Source of the DNA: Pseudomonas shahriarae
Lineage (GTDB): Bacteria > Pseudomonadota > Gammaproteobacteria > Pseudomonadales > Pseudomonadaceae
Length of the DNA stretch: 64,000 nucleotides
Assembly: GCF_014268455.2 (NCBI RefSeq)
Contig: NZ_CP077085.1
Location: 1,550,001 to 1,614,000 of the forward strand
Reading direction: 5' to 3'
The notes beneath the pieces were generated by a model, which was not told where the DNA came from, ran no database searches, and saw nothing but the letters and a program-made list of their open reading frames with translations. Shown here one piece after another: positions 8,523 through 17,506 of the stretch (position 1 is its first letter; every line of letters starts with the position of its first letter). The translations under genes were made by a program, and so were the position numbers.

Positions 8523-10667
8523 ATGATCAGCACTGAACTCAAAACCACGATCCAGGGCGCCTACTCGCGTTTTCTCGAAGCCAAGAGCTTGAAACCGCGC
8601 TACGGCCAGCGCCTGATGATCGCCGAAGTGGCCAAGGTCCTCGGGGATATCGACACCGACGACGAAGGCCGGCGCAGTGGCGACCCTGCGGTCGTGGCCG
8701 TCGAGGCCGGCACCGGTACCGGCAAGACTGTGGCCTACAGCCTGGCGGCGATTCCCACTGCCAAGGCCGCCGGCAAGCGCCTGGTGATTGCCACCGCCAC
8801 CGTGGCCCTGCAAGAGCAGATCGTCTACAAAGACCTGCCGGACCTGATGCGCAACAGTGGCCTGAGCTTCACCTTCGCCCTGGCCAAGGGCCGTGGCCGC
8901 TATATGTGCCTGTCCAAGCTGGATGTGCTGTTGCAGGAAGGCCACGCGCAAACCGCCACGGCCTCGCTGTTCGAAGAAGAAGGCTTCAAGATCGAAGTCG
9001 ATGAGGCCAGCCAGAAGCTGTTTACCAGCATGATCGAGAAGCTGGCCGGCAATAGGTGGGACGGCGACCGCGACAGCTGGCCCAACGCCCTTGAAGATGC
9101 CGACTGGGCGCGCCTGACTACCGATCATAGCCAGTGCACCAACCGGCACTGCCCCAACTTCGGCCAGTGCGCCTTCTACAAGGCCCGCGAAGGCATGGGC
9201 AAGGTCGACGTGATTGTCACCAACCACGACATGGTCCTGGCTGACCTGGCCCTGGGCGGCGGCGCCGTGCTGCCCGACCCGCGCGACACCCTCTACGTGT
9301 TCGACGAAGGCCATCACCTGCCCGACAAGGCCATCGGCCACTTTGCCCACTACACACGCCTGCGTTCCACCGCTGACTGGCTGGAAACCACCGCCAAGAA
9401 CCTCACCAAGCTGCTGGCCCAGCATCCGCTGCCGGGCGACCTGGGCAAGTTGATCGAACAGGTGCCGGAGTTGGCGCGGGAGATCAAGACCCAGCAACAG
9501 TTCATGTTCAGCGCCTGCGAACAGGTGGCGGACTTCAAGCCCGGCGAAGACGTTGAAGGTCGCGAGCGGCCACGCCATCGCTTTGTCGGCGGGCTGATTC
9601 CCGAGCATATGCGCGAGATGGGCGTCGAGTTGAAGAAGGGCTTCTCACGCCTGACCGACCTGTTCACCCGCCTCACCGACCTGCTCAAGGAAGGCATGGA
9701 CGGCGAGGTCAATATCGGCATCGCCAGCAACCAGGCCGAAGAGTGGTATCCGTTGTTTGGCAGCCTGTTGTCCCGTGCCCAGGGCAACTGGGAGTTGTGG
9801 ACGGCCTTCACCGTTGAAGACCCGGAAGACAATCCACCCATGGCCCGCTGGCTGACGCTGTCGGAGAGCGGTGCGCTGTTCGATATCGAGGTCAACGCCA
9901 GCCCGATCCTTGCCGCAGAAATGCTCCGGCGCAACCTGTGGAATGTGGCCTACGGCGCCCTGGTGACCTCGGCCACCCTGACGGCCCTGGGCACCTTCGA
10001 CCGCTTCCGCATGCGCGCCGGCCTGCCGAAAAAAGCCGTCACTGCCGTGGTCCCCAGCCCGTTCCATCACGCTGACGCTGGCGTGCTGCGGGTGCCGGAC
10101 CTCAAGGCCGACCCACGGGATGCGCCGGCCCACACCGCGGCAATCATTCGTGACCTGCCGTCGCTGGTGGAAGGCTCCAAGGGCACCCTGGTGCTGTTCT
10201 CGTCGCGTAAACAGATGCAGGACGTGTTCGACGGCCTCGACCGCGACTGGCGCAAACAGGTGTTTATCCAGGGCAACCTGTCGAAACAGGAAACCCTGAA
10301 CAAGCACAAGGCGCGGGTTGATGGCGGGGACTCCAGCGTGCTGTTCGGCCTGGCGAGCTTTGCCGAAGGTGTCGACCTGCCCGGTGCCTACTGCGAGCAC
10401 GTGGTGATCGCCAAGATCCCGTTCTCGGTGCCGGATGATCCGGTCGAGGCTGCGCTGGCCGAGTGGATCGAAGCCCGGGGCGGTAATCCGTTCATGGAGA
10501 TCTCGGTACCGGATGCCTCGTTGAAGCTGGTCCAGGCCTGTGGTCGCTTGCTGCGTACCGAAGAAGACCGGGGCACCATCACCTTGCTCGACCGCCGTCT
10601 GGTCACTCAGCGCTATGGCAAGGCGATCCTGAATGCCTTGCCGCCTTTCCGGCGCGAAATTTCTTAA
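8523..10667 (+). CDS. dinG: ATP-dependent DNA helicase DinG, Fe-S XPD-like
   Basis: A 714-residue superfamily 2 helicase that unwinds DNA 5' to 3' and acts on R-loops and replication blocks. The Walker A motif is EAGTGTGKT (residues 61-69). The four Fe-S cluster cysteines are visible in RGRYMCLSKL and CTNRHCPNFGQC. The DEAH-type box is VFDEGHHLPD. The C-terminal helicase motifs include LVLFSSRKQM, GLASFAEGVDLPG and QACGRLLRTEEDRG. The gene stands alone, with no LexA box that I could see. The length is normal for Pseudomonas DinG. Confidence 0.95.
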   Translation: MISTELKTTIQGAYSRFLEAKSLKPRYGQRLMIAEVAKVLGDIDTDDEGRRSGDPAVVAVEAGTGTGKTVAYSLAAIPTAKAAGKRLVIATATVALQEQIVYKDLPDLMRNSGLSFTFALAKGRGRYMCLSKLDVLLQEGHAQTATASLFEEEGFKIEVDEASQKLFTSMIEKLAGNRWDGDRDSWPNALEDADWARLTTDHSQCTNRHCPNFGQCAFYKAREGMGKVDVIVTNHDMVLADLALGGGAVLPDPRDTLYVFDEGHHLPDKAIGHFAHYTRLRSTADWLETTAKNLTKLLAQHPLPGDLGKLIEQVPELAREIKTQQQFMFSACEQVADFKPGEDVEGRERPRHRFVGGLIPEHMREMGVELKKGFSRLTDLFTRLTDLLKEGMDGEVNIGIASNQAEEWYPLFGSLLSRAQGNWELWTAFTVEDPEDNPPMARWLTLSESGALFDIEVNASPILAAEMLRRNLWNVAYGALVTSATLTALGTFDRFRMRAGLPKKAVTAVVPSPFHHADAGVLRVPDLKADPRDAPAHTAAIIRDLPSLVEGSKGTLVLFSSRKQMQDVFDGLDRDWRKQVFIQGNLSKQETLNKHKARVDGGDSSVLFGLASFAEGVDLPGAYCEHVVIAKIPFSVPDDPVEAALAEWIEARGGNPFMEISVPDASLKLVQACGRLLRTEEDRGTITLLDRRLVTQRYGKAILNALPPFRREIS

Positions 10668-10755
10668 GCCGCAGTGGGCGAATTCGCCCACTTCGTGGTC
10701 TATCTCATGTATGTCATCAGGCCATTCACCGGCCAATTGGGAGAACCTTGTTCGT

Positions 10756-13020
10756 ATGATCCGCACGCTGCCTGCTCTTTTTGCCTTGTTGTTCGCTGCG
10801 CCATTGCTGGCCGCGCCGGCCGGGCAACAGACGCTGTTCAACTTTGTCCGGCCGGCCGATGTGGTCAAGGTGGCGACCCAGGACGCCAGCCTGCCGCAAT
10901 ACAACGCCGAGCAGACCCCGGAAGGCGAGGTGTTGCGCCGCATCACCTTCAACCCGGCGGCGGAACCGAGCCTGGTGCTCAGCCCGCAGAGTGGCGTGTG
11001 GGACTGGTCGCAATCGAGTGCCATGAGCCTGCGTATCCAGAGTGCGATGGACTGGGCGCTGACCTTGTACGTCAAGGTGCAGAGCAGCGACGGCAAGACC
11101 CTGGTCAGCCGGATTGATTTGCCGGCGGGACCTGCGCAAACGCTGCTGGTGCCACTGCAAGCCAATTCGCCCTTGAGCCAGGGTATGAAAGCCGGGCCGC
11201 CGATGCCGATCACCGTGGACGGTCAGCGCGTGATGCTGGCCGGCAGCGCTGGCGAGCTCGACCGCAGCCAGGTGGTCTCGGTCACGCTGTCGATGATCCA
11301 GCCGGCTGCGCCGCAAAGTATCCTGCTGGAGCGCTTTGGCGTGCAGGACAGCGAGCCGGTGCTCAAGGCCGCCTACAGTGAGTTGGTGGATGCCTACGGG
11401 CAGTCCAACCGCGCGCGCTGGCCGGAAAAGGTCAGCAGCGACGAGCAGTTGAAAGCCGCGGCCGCCAAGGAGCAGCAACAGCTCAAGGGCTGGCTTGCGG
11501 AGCGTGACAAGGCGGGCCTGGACAAGTTTGGCGGCTGGACCAAGGGCCCGGCCTTTGACGCCAGCGGCTTCTTCCGTACCGAAAAGCGTGATGGGCGCTG
11601 GTACCTGGTGACACCCCTGGGGCATCCGTTCTACTCCCTGGGCGTCAATACGGTGACCCCGGACAACAGCCAGACCTATGTCGCCGGCCGCGAATGGATG
11701 TTTGGCGCGTTGCCCAAGGCGGGTGAGCCCTTCGACAAGTATTACGGCAGTGGCGACAACCGTGGCGGCAATGGCGCGGATGTAGGGCGTGGCTTCAATG
11801 TGGGGCGCTGGTATGACTTCTACGGCGCTAACCTGCAACGCACCTATGGCCAGGCGTGCGACCCGGCAGCCCAGGCCCAGCCCTGCACAGCCCAGGGGTT
11901 TGACCAGGCGCGCTGGGTTAGCCACACCCTGGACCGCCTGCAGGCCTGGGGTTTCAACACCGTCGGCAACTGGAGCGCCCCGCAACTGGTTGGCGCGGAT
12001 CGCGTGCCTTACACCTTGCCGCTGTCGATCATTGGCGACTACACCAGTATCAGCACCGGTATCGACTGGTGGGGCGGCATGCCCGATCCCTTCGACCCGC
12101 GCTTTGCCATGGCCACCGAGCGGGCGGTCGCGATTGCCACCCGTGACCATCGCGACGACCCCTGGTTGATCGGTTTCTTTGCCGATAACGAACTGGCGTG
12201 GGCCGGTCCTGGCAACGATGCGAAATCCCGCTATGCCCTGGCCTACGGCACCCTGCGCATGACCACCGATGTGCCGGCCAAGCGTGCGTTCCTCAAGCAA
12301 CTGCGCGATAAATACCGTAACGAAGATGGCCTGTCCAAAGCCTGGGGTATTCAATTGGCGGGCTGGGAGTTGATGGAAGATCCAGGCTTCGAGCCGCCGG
12401 TACCCAACCCCGAGCACCCGGAAATCGAAGCTGATTTCCAGTACTTCCAGAAGACCTTCGCTGACGCCTACTTCAAGACCATCTCCGATGCGCTGAAATG
12501 GCATGCGCCCAACCAGCTGCTGCTGGGTGGCCGCTATGCGGTCAGCACCCCGGAAGCCGTGGCGTCCTGCGCCCAGTACTGCGATGTACTGAGCTTCAAT
12601 ATGTACACCCTCAAGCCCCAGGACGGTTATGACTTCGCCGCCCTGCGCGGGCTGGACAAGCCGGTATTGATCAGCGAGTTCAACTTCGGCTCGACCGACC
12701 GTGGCCCGTTCTGGGGCGGCTTGACGCCCTTGGCCAGGGAGGAGGCGCGTGGCCCGGCTTACGCGACGTTCCTCAAGCAGGCCATGGCCGAGCCGTCGAT
12801 TGTTGGCGTGCACTGGTTCCAGTACCTCGACCAGCCGGTGACCGGGCGATTGCTGGACGGTGAAAATGGCCATTTCGGCCTGGTGGGGATCACCGATGTG
12901 CCCTTCCAGGGTTTTGTCGACAGTGTGCGTAAAAGCAACCTGGCGGCGATCCAGCAATTGGGCCGCAAAGCTGAAAAAGCCAAGGTCGCCCAGGCTGCCA
13001 CGGGTTCCCAAAGCCAGTAA
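10756..13020 (+). CDS. Secreted agarase-like glycoside hydrolase (clan GH-A)
   Basis: A 754-residue exported protein starting at 10756 with signal peptide MIRTLPALFALLFAAPLLAAP. Residues 20-210 form a beta-sandwich-like N-terminal domain. The remainder is a TIM-barrel domain with GHPFYSLGVNTVTPDNS, the acid/base motif GFFADNELAW, LGGRYAVS, and the nucleophile strand VLISEFNFGS. The pattern matches proteins annotated as beta-agarase (GH50-like) in Pseudomonas. The real polysaccharide is unknown and need not be agar. It follows dinG at an 88-bp distance and has no transport or sugar-utilisation genes beside it. Confidence 0.7.
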   Translation: MIRTLPALFALLFAAPLLAAPAGQQTLFNFVRPADVVKVATQDASLPQYNAEQTPEGEVLRRITFNPAAEPSLVLSPQSGVWDWSQSSAMSLRIQSAMDWALTLYVKVQSSDGKTLVSRIDLPAGPAQTLLVPLQANSPLSQGMKAGPPMPITVDGQRVMLAGSAGELDRSQVVSVTLSMIQPAAPQSILLERFGVQDSEPVLKAAYSELVDAYGQSNRARWPEKVSSDEQLKAAAAKEQQQLKGWLAERDKAGLDKFGGWTKGPAFDASGFFRTEKRDGRWYLVTPLGHPFYSLGVNTVTPDNSQTYVAGREWMFGALPKAGEPFDKYYGSGDNRGGNGADVGRGFNVGRWYDFYGANLQRTYGQACDPAAQAQPCTAQGFDQARWVSHTLDRLQAWGFNTVGNWSAPQLVGADRVPYTLPLSIIGDYTSISTGIDWWGGMPDPFDPRFAMATERAVAIATRDHRDDPWLIGFFADNELAWAGPGNDAKSRYALAYGTLRMTTDVPAKRAFLKQLRDKYRNEDGLSKAWGIQLAGWELMEDPGFEPPVPNPEHPEIEADFQYFQKTFADAYFKTISDALKWHAPNQLLLGGRYAVSTPEAVASCAQYCDVLSFNMYTLKPQDGYDFAALRGLDKPVLISEFNFGSTDRGPFWGGLTPLAREEARGPAYATFLKQAMAEPSIVGVHWFQYLDQPVTGRLLDGENGHFGLVGITDVPFQGFVDSVRKSNLAAIQQLGRKAEKAKVAQAATGSQSQ

Positions 13021-13073
13021 TGGCTGGAACAATGAACGCCATTTAACGCAGGACTTTTCCGAGGGGGATGCAG

Positions 13074-14219
13074 GTGCAGATTCAGGGTCATTACGAGCTT
13101 CAATTCGAAGCAGTGCGCGAAGCCTTCGCCGCGCTGTTTGACGACCCTCAGGAGCGTGGTGCGGCGCTGTGTGTACAGATTGGCGGGCAAACCGTCCTCG
13201 ATCTGTGGGCCGGCACTGCCGACAAGGACGGTGCCGAGGCCTGGCACAGCGACACCATCGCCAACCTGTTCTCCTGCACCAAGACCTTCACCGCCGTCAC
13301 CGCGCTGCAACTGGTAGCCGAGGGCAAATTGCAGTTGGACGCCCCGGTTGCCAACTACTGGCCGGAGTTCGCTGCGGCAGGTAAACACAACATCACCCTG
13401 CGCCAACTGCTTTGCCATAAGGCCGGGCTGCCCGCGTTGCGTGACATATTGCCTGCCGAGGCCCTGTATGACTGGCCTTTGATGACTACCGCCCTGGCCG
13501 CCGAAACCCCCTGGTGGACACCCGGCGAAGGCCATGGCTATGCGGCCATCACTTATGGCTGGCTGGTCGGTGAACTGCTGCGCCGCGCCGATGGGCGTGG
13601 GCCGGGGGAGTCGATTGTGGCGCGGGTTGCCCGGCCACTGGGCCTGGACTTCCATGTCGGGTTGGCGGACGAGGAATTTTATCGTGTCGCCCACATTGCC
13701 CGGAGCAAAGGCAATATGGGGGATGCGGCAGCCCAACGGTTGTTACAGGTCACCCTGCGTGAGCCCGAAGCAATGACTACCCGGGCGTTTACCAATCCGC
13801 CTTCTATACTAACCAGCACTAACAAGCCTGAATGGCGCCGCATGCAGCAGCCCGCGGCAAATGGTCATGGCAATGCGCGCAGTTTGGCCGGGTTTTATAG
13901 TGGTTTGTTGGACGGAAGTTTGTTGGAAGCCGATATGCTTGAACAACTGACCCGCGAGCACAGTGTTGGGCCGGATAAAACCTTATTGACGCAAACCCGC
14001 TTTGGCCTGGGTTGCATGTTGGACCAGCCAGACGTGCCCAACGCGACGTTCGGCCTTGGCCCACGTGCATTTGGGCATCCTGGGGCCGGTGGTTCCGTGG
14101 GCTTTGCCGATCCGGAACATGATGTAGCATTTGGTTTTGTGACCAATACACTGGGGCCGTATGTACTTATGGACCCGCGCGCGCAAAAGTTGGTAAGAAT
14201 ATTGGCCGGTTGTCTGTAA
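13074..14219 (+). CDS. Serine hydrolase, class C beta-lactamase fold esterase
   Basis: A 381-residue protein of the EstB/class C beta-lactamase family, cytosolic because no signal peptide is present. The catalytic SxxK motif is SCTK in LFSCTKTFTAVTAL. A YGW motif stands in the Tyr position (AITYGWLVGELL), and HPGAGGS replaces the KTG box, as in esterases of this fold. I chose GTG at 13074, with GAGGGGG six bases upstream. The ATG at 13068 would directly abut the ribosome binding site. Substrate unknown; such enzymes cleave short acyl esters. Confidence 0.85.
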   Translation: MQIQGHYELQFEAVREAFAALFDDPQERGAALCVQIGGQTVLDLWAGTADKDGAEAWHSDTIANLFSCTKTFTAVTALQLVAEGKLQLDAPVANYWPEFAAAGKHNITLRQLLCHKAGLPALRDILPAEALYDWPLMTTALAAETPWWTPGEGHGYAAITYGWLVGELLRRADGRGPGESIVARVARPLGLDFHVGLADEEFYRVAHIARSKGNMGDAAAQRLLQVTLREPEAMTTRAFTNPPSILTSTNKPEWRRMQQPAANGHGNARSLAGFYSGLLDGSLLEADMLEQLTREHSVGPDKTLLTQTRFGLGCMLDQPDVPNATFGLGPRAFGHPGAGGSVGFADPEHDVAFGFVTNTLGPYVLMDPRAQKLVRILAGCL

Positions 14220-14358
14220 ATAGCTTGCTGTCTGGCGTTTTTTTGTTAAAAAGGCACCTACAAAAGACGCTGGAAAAGTATTGTTACTTTAAACTTCGTG
14301 AAGCGTCCGTTTAACGGGTCATTCAGACCCCTGTGTTTTCTCATTTTGTGGATATCTC

Positions 14359-15369
14359 ATGTTATCGAACAAGTCCTTGGCTCTGGCGCTTTGCCTCACT
14401 ATTACTGGCTGTGCACAAAACCCACAAAATGATGCGTCTGGCGAGCATTGGTGGTCATTCGGGTCCGACAAGGCGGCGGCCAAGGACGTTACCGCCAAGG
14501 CCGATGCCAAGGCGGCTGACGCCAAGGCTGATCTCAAGGCCGATCTGAAGGCGGCAACACCTGCTCCCGCTGCGGCGCCGGTAGTGGCCAAGGCTGAAAG
14601 CGACACCAAATGGTGGTGGCCGTTTGAAAGCAAGCCAAAACCCCTGAACAAAGTCGATGTGACCAACATCCCGATGCCAGACCCGAAAATCACCCAGGCC
14701 TGGTTGGATGACTACGAGCCACGCCTGCGCGCCGCGATCAAGGACAGCAACCTGCAACTGGAACGTCGCGACAACGTACTGGTGGTGATTGCCCCGGTCG
14801 ATGGTTCGTACAACCCGAAGCGCCCGGCGATGTTGTTGCCGGTGACCCTGGGTCCGTTTACCCGTGTCGCCAAGGCCGTTGAAAAGGATCCGAAGACTGC
14901 CGTGCTGGTCCTGGGCCACATCGACACCGTGCAGAACCAGGCCCTGACCAAGGAGCGTGCCCAGTCCATCGCTTCGATCTTCAGCCTCAGCGGCCTGAAG
15001 CAGGACCGCCTGATGTTGCGTGGCATGGGCGACCTGATGCCCCGCGCCGCCAACGACAGCACCCAGGGCCGCGCCCTGAACCGTCGCATGGAAATCATGT
15101 TCACCCAGCGCACCACCATGCTGGCACTGCTGAGCAAGTACAACTCGCCAAACCCGCCGAAGCCTGAACTGGTAGCGGTACAGGACGTCGTTGCTCCTGC
15201 GCCGGTGGCCAAGAAAGCCGTGGCCGCGAAGAAAACCCCGGCCAAGAAGACCGCCGCCAAGCCAGCCGCGAAAAAAGCCGCCGCCAAGCCGGCAGCCAAA
15301 AAGCCGGTGGCCGCCAAGGCAGCGGCACCTGCGAAAAAAGTAGCGGCAAACGACCAGGCGAAAAACTGA
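14359..15369 (+). CDS. OmpA-family lipoprotein with lysine/alanine-rich histone-like tail
   Basis: A 336-residue protein in three parts. The lipoprotein signal has lipobox ITGC. An Ala/Lys/Asp-rich linker (about 35-80: KAAAKDVTAKADAKAADAK) precedes an OmpA-like domain (about 110-255) with VLVLGHIDTVQNQALTKERA and GRALNRRMEIMF. The last 55 residues are a basic tail of AAKK and KPAA repeats like histone H1 or AlgR3/AlgP. In an OmpA context such tails could bind peptidoglycan or LPS; nucleic-acid binding is not expected in the periplasm. pdxH starts 27 bases downstream. Confidence 0.8.
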   Translation: MLSNKSLALALCLTITGCAQNPQNDASGEHWWSFGSDKAAAKDVTAKADAKAADAKADLKADLKAATPAPAAAPVVAKAESDTKWWWPFESKPKPLNKVDVTNIPMPDPKITQAWLDDYEPRLRAAIKDSNLQLERRDNVLVVIAPVDGSYNPKRPAMLLPVTLGPFTRVAKAVEKDPKTAVLVLGHIDTVQNQALTKERAQSIASIFSLSGLKQDRLMLRGMGDLMPRAANDSTQGRALNRRMEIMFTQRTTMLALLSKYNSPNPPKPELVAVQDVVAPAPVAKKAVAAKKTPAKKTAAKPAAKKAAAKPAAKKPVAAKAAAPAKKVAANDQAKN

Positions 15370-15396
15370 GCAGTTGAGCGAGAAGGATAAAGCCCC

Positions 15397-16044
15397 ATGA
15401 ACCAGGCATTGGCGGATATGCGCCGTGACTACACGCGGGACGGTTTGAGCGAGGCCCAGGCCCCGGACGAGCCGTTTGCCTTGTTCCACCAGTGGTTCAG
15501 CGATGCGGTCAAGACCGAGCAAGCGCCGGTGGAGGCCAACGCGATGACCCTGGCGACCGTGGACCAGGAGGGCCGGCCTCACTGCCGAGTCCTGCTGCTC
15601 AAGGGCCTGGATGCCCAGGGTTTTACCTTCTTTACCAACTACCAGAGCGCCAAGGGTCAGCAAATGGCAGCCCGCCCGTTTGCTGCCATGACCTTCTTCT
15701 GGCCGACCCTGGAGCGCCAGGTGCGCATCGAGGGGCGGGTGGTCAAGGTCACGCCTGAGGAATCGGATGCCTACTATCAGGTGCGACCCCTGGGCAGCCG
15801 CATCGGTGCCTGGGCTTCCCCGCAAAGCCAGGTGATCCGTGATCGCCAGCAATTGCAGGACTTGCTCACGCTGACCGAACAGCGCTTCAGCGATACCCAG
15901 CCGGCGTGCCCGGAGCACTGGGGGGGTTATCGCCTGCTGCCGGAACGCATCGAGTTCTGGCAGGGCCGGGCGAGCCGCTTGCATGACCGCTTGAACTATC
16001 GCTTGCAGGGTACCGACTGGACCCGCGAGCGCCTGGCGCCCTGA
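15397..16044 (+). CDS. pdxH: Pyridoxamine 5'-phosphate oxidase
   Basis: A 215-residue flavoenzyme (FMN) that oxidises pyridoxamine or pyridoxine 5'-phosphate to PLP, the last step of vitamin B6 synthesis. Visible family motifs are [50 protein letters not shown] and the C-terminal signature [15 protein letters not shown]. The length matches E. coli PdxH (218). AGAAGGA lies ahead of the ATG. The downstream gene is on the opposite strand. Confidence 0.97.
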   Translation: MNQALADMRRDYTRDGLSEAQAPDEPFALFHQWFSDAVKTEQAPVEANAMTLATVDQEGRPHCRVLLLKGLDAQGFTFFTNYQSAKGQQMAARPFAAMTFFWPTLERQVRIEGRVVKVTPEESDAYYQVRPLGSRIGAWASPQSQVIRDRQQLQDLLTLTEQRFSDTQPACPEHWGGYRLLPERIEFWQGRASRLHDRLNYRLQGTDWTRERLAP

Positions 16045-16113
16045 GTGCGCCTTTAAACACCTGTAATCCATATGGGCGCTGTGGCCTGGAGTCAGGTGTT
16101 CCTGCCGAAGTCT

Positions 16114-16359
16114 CTACTCCGGGGCTTGTGGTGTGTATTGCCGGGCTGCGTCCTGCAGCCATTGTGGTAAATCCTTACGCTTGACCTTCTCTGCCTTGGC
16201 GCGGTCCAACTGTTGCAGCATAAAGTTGCGCTTGCGCTGATCGTCTCCAGCCAGGGACAGCGCCAGGTCGCGATCTACCCAGCGCTTGATCCGCCGGTAG
16301 AGCCACCAGTGGAAGTACAGGCCGGCGGCGGTGGTAGCTACAATGATGAAGTAGTCCAT
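16114..16359 (-). CDS. Small membrane-anchored hypothetical protein
   Basis: An 81-residue protein. Residues 1-22 form one membrane helix (MDYFIIVATTAAGLYFHWWLYR). The remainder is a charged cytoplasmic segment rich in Lys/Arg/Asp (RRIKRWVDRDLALSLAGDDQRKR, then RAKAEKVKRKDLPQWL). It has no recognised domain. It faces pdxH tail to tail and is divergent from the SlyB-like gene, as in other Pseudomonas. Function unknown. Confidence 0.65.
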   Translation of the reverse strand: MDYFIIVATTAAGLYFHWWLYRRIKRWVDRDLALSLAGDDQRKRNFMLQQLDRAKAEKVKRKDLPQWLQDAARQYTPQAPE

Positions 16360-16516
16360 GAAATTCCTTGTCTGGGTGTAGGTGCTACCGTTTGTCGGTT
16401 TTTGCGATACAGCCTGTCTGTACTGGGGCTGAATGAAAGCAATTTTCTCCGGGCCGTGCCGTGACAGGCGTCAAGCAGCGGAGTCTAATAAAGATATGTC
16501 CTTTGGAGTTGATGCT

Positions 16517-16981
16517 ATGCGTAAGTCTGTTCTGCTGGTTGCCTGCTTTACCACCATGTCGTTGCTGCTGGGTGGCTGCGCCTCCAGTCTGACCGGCGAC
16601 TCGTACTCCCGTGACGAAGCCCGTCGTGTGCAAAGCGTGCGCATGGGTACCATCGAATCCCTGCGTCCGGTCAAGATCGAAGGCACCAAGACCCCAATCG
16701 GCGGCGCAGCAGGCGCGGTCATCGGCGGTGTTGGCGGTAGCGCCATCGGTGGCGGTCGCGGCAGCATCGTGACTGCCGTTATCGGCGCAGTGGCGGGCGG
16801 CCTGCTGGGCTCGGCCACCGAAGAAGGCCTGACCCGTACCCAGGGCGTGGAAATCACCGTGCGCGAAGACGACGGCAGCATGCGCGCCTACGTCCAGGCG
16901 GTGCAGGAAAACGAAATCTTCCGCATCGGCGACCGTGTGCGCATCATGACTGTAGATGGGACCAGCCGCGTTACCCGCTAA
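16517..16981 (+). CDS. Glycine-zipper 2TM outer-membrane lipoprotein, SlyB/Pcp-like
   Basis: A 154-residue protein from 16517, with GGAG eight bases upstream and lipobox LGGC. The middle is a glycine zipper (GGAAGAVIGGVGGSAIGGG and AVAGGLLGSATEEGL) typical of the Rick_17kDa_Anti/SlyB family. The C-terminal domain (VEITVREDDGSMRAYVQ, GDRVRIMTVDG) is a small beta barrel. Family members are outer-membrane lipoproteins linked to envelope integrity. A strong terminator directly follows, so the gene is probably monocistronic. Confidence 0.88.
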   Translation: MRKSVLLVACFTTMSLLLGGCASSLTGDSYSRDEARRVQSVRMGTIESLRPVKIEGTKTPIGGAAGAVIGGVGGSAIGGGRGSIVTAVIGAVAGGLLGSATEEGLTRTQGVEITVREDDGSMRAYVQAVQENEIFRIGDRVRIMTVDGTSRVTR

Positions 16982-17000
16982 GCGTCATACAGTAAAAGAA

Positions 17001-17034
17001 AAACCCCGACCGGGTGCCTGGTCGGGGTTTTTTT
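17001..17034 (+). terminator. Strong intrinsic terminator of the SlyB-like gene
   Basis: An 11-bp perfect stem (AAACCCCGACC / GGTCGGGGTTT) with an 8-base loop runs straight into seven T residues. It begins 19 bases after the stop codon. Confidence 0.93.
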
Positions 17035-17159
17035 CGGTTCGGCTAAGGACTTTCTTAATGCGATTTTTGATTTCGGCCGGGCGCGTTAAACGTTGCAGGT
17101 AAGTTGGAAGTGATGAGCCGAGTCATTTATTGCTCTGCCGGCCAAGGTTTCTATAGCCG

Positions 17160-17261
17160 TTAGTTGAGCGGGGGCAGGTTGTAGACCTCCCAGCCATGTT
17201 GCTCGACTACAAACGCCTGGAGGTCAGTAACCTTATCGAAGGCTGCAATCAGATATCTCAT
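17160..17261 (-). CDS. Possible 33-residue small protein
   Basis: A short frame reading MRYLIAAFDKVTDLQAFVVE... and ending YNLPPLN, with an ATG at 17261 and only a weak AGAAG sequence about 10 bases upstream. The residue composition is protein-like, with an alternating beta/alpha pattern. It lies in an otherwise empty 525-bp stretch between the SlyB-like terminator and nhaA. The longer frame running back to 17498 is low-complexity and unlikely. I do not recognise it; conservation would decide whether it is a gene. Confidence 0.3.
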   Translation of the reverse strand: MRYLIAAFDKVTDLQAFVVEQHGWEVYNLPPLN

Positions 17262-17506
17262 GGTGCGAATCTTCTTTGTTCTTTTGGATTTTCGTAGAGA
17301 GGATTTGGCGAACACGCCCCCGACAGCAGAGGGCTGTCCTTGTTGTTGGCCATCCTGCCCACCTGGGCGTGACATCCGTTCTTGCAGACGGGTGTGCGAC
17401 GTTAGGGGAGGCGCAGGAGAAAGAAGGTAGGAAGGTGCTGTAAGCGAGGGGAGAAGAGGCTGAAACAGCGCATGGGGGCAAGACAGGCCTGCCCCCACAT
17501 AACGCG

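Noticed and set aside
10726..13032. A 768-codon open frame antisense to the agarase-like gene
   Set aside because: It has no start signal or domain, while the plus strand has a signal peptide and catalytic motifs.
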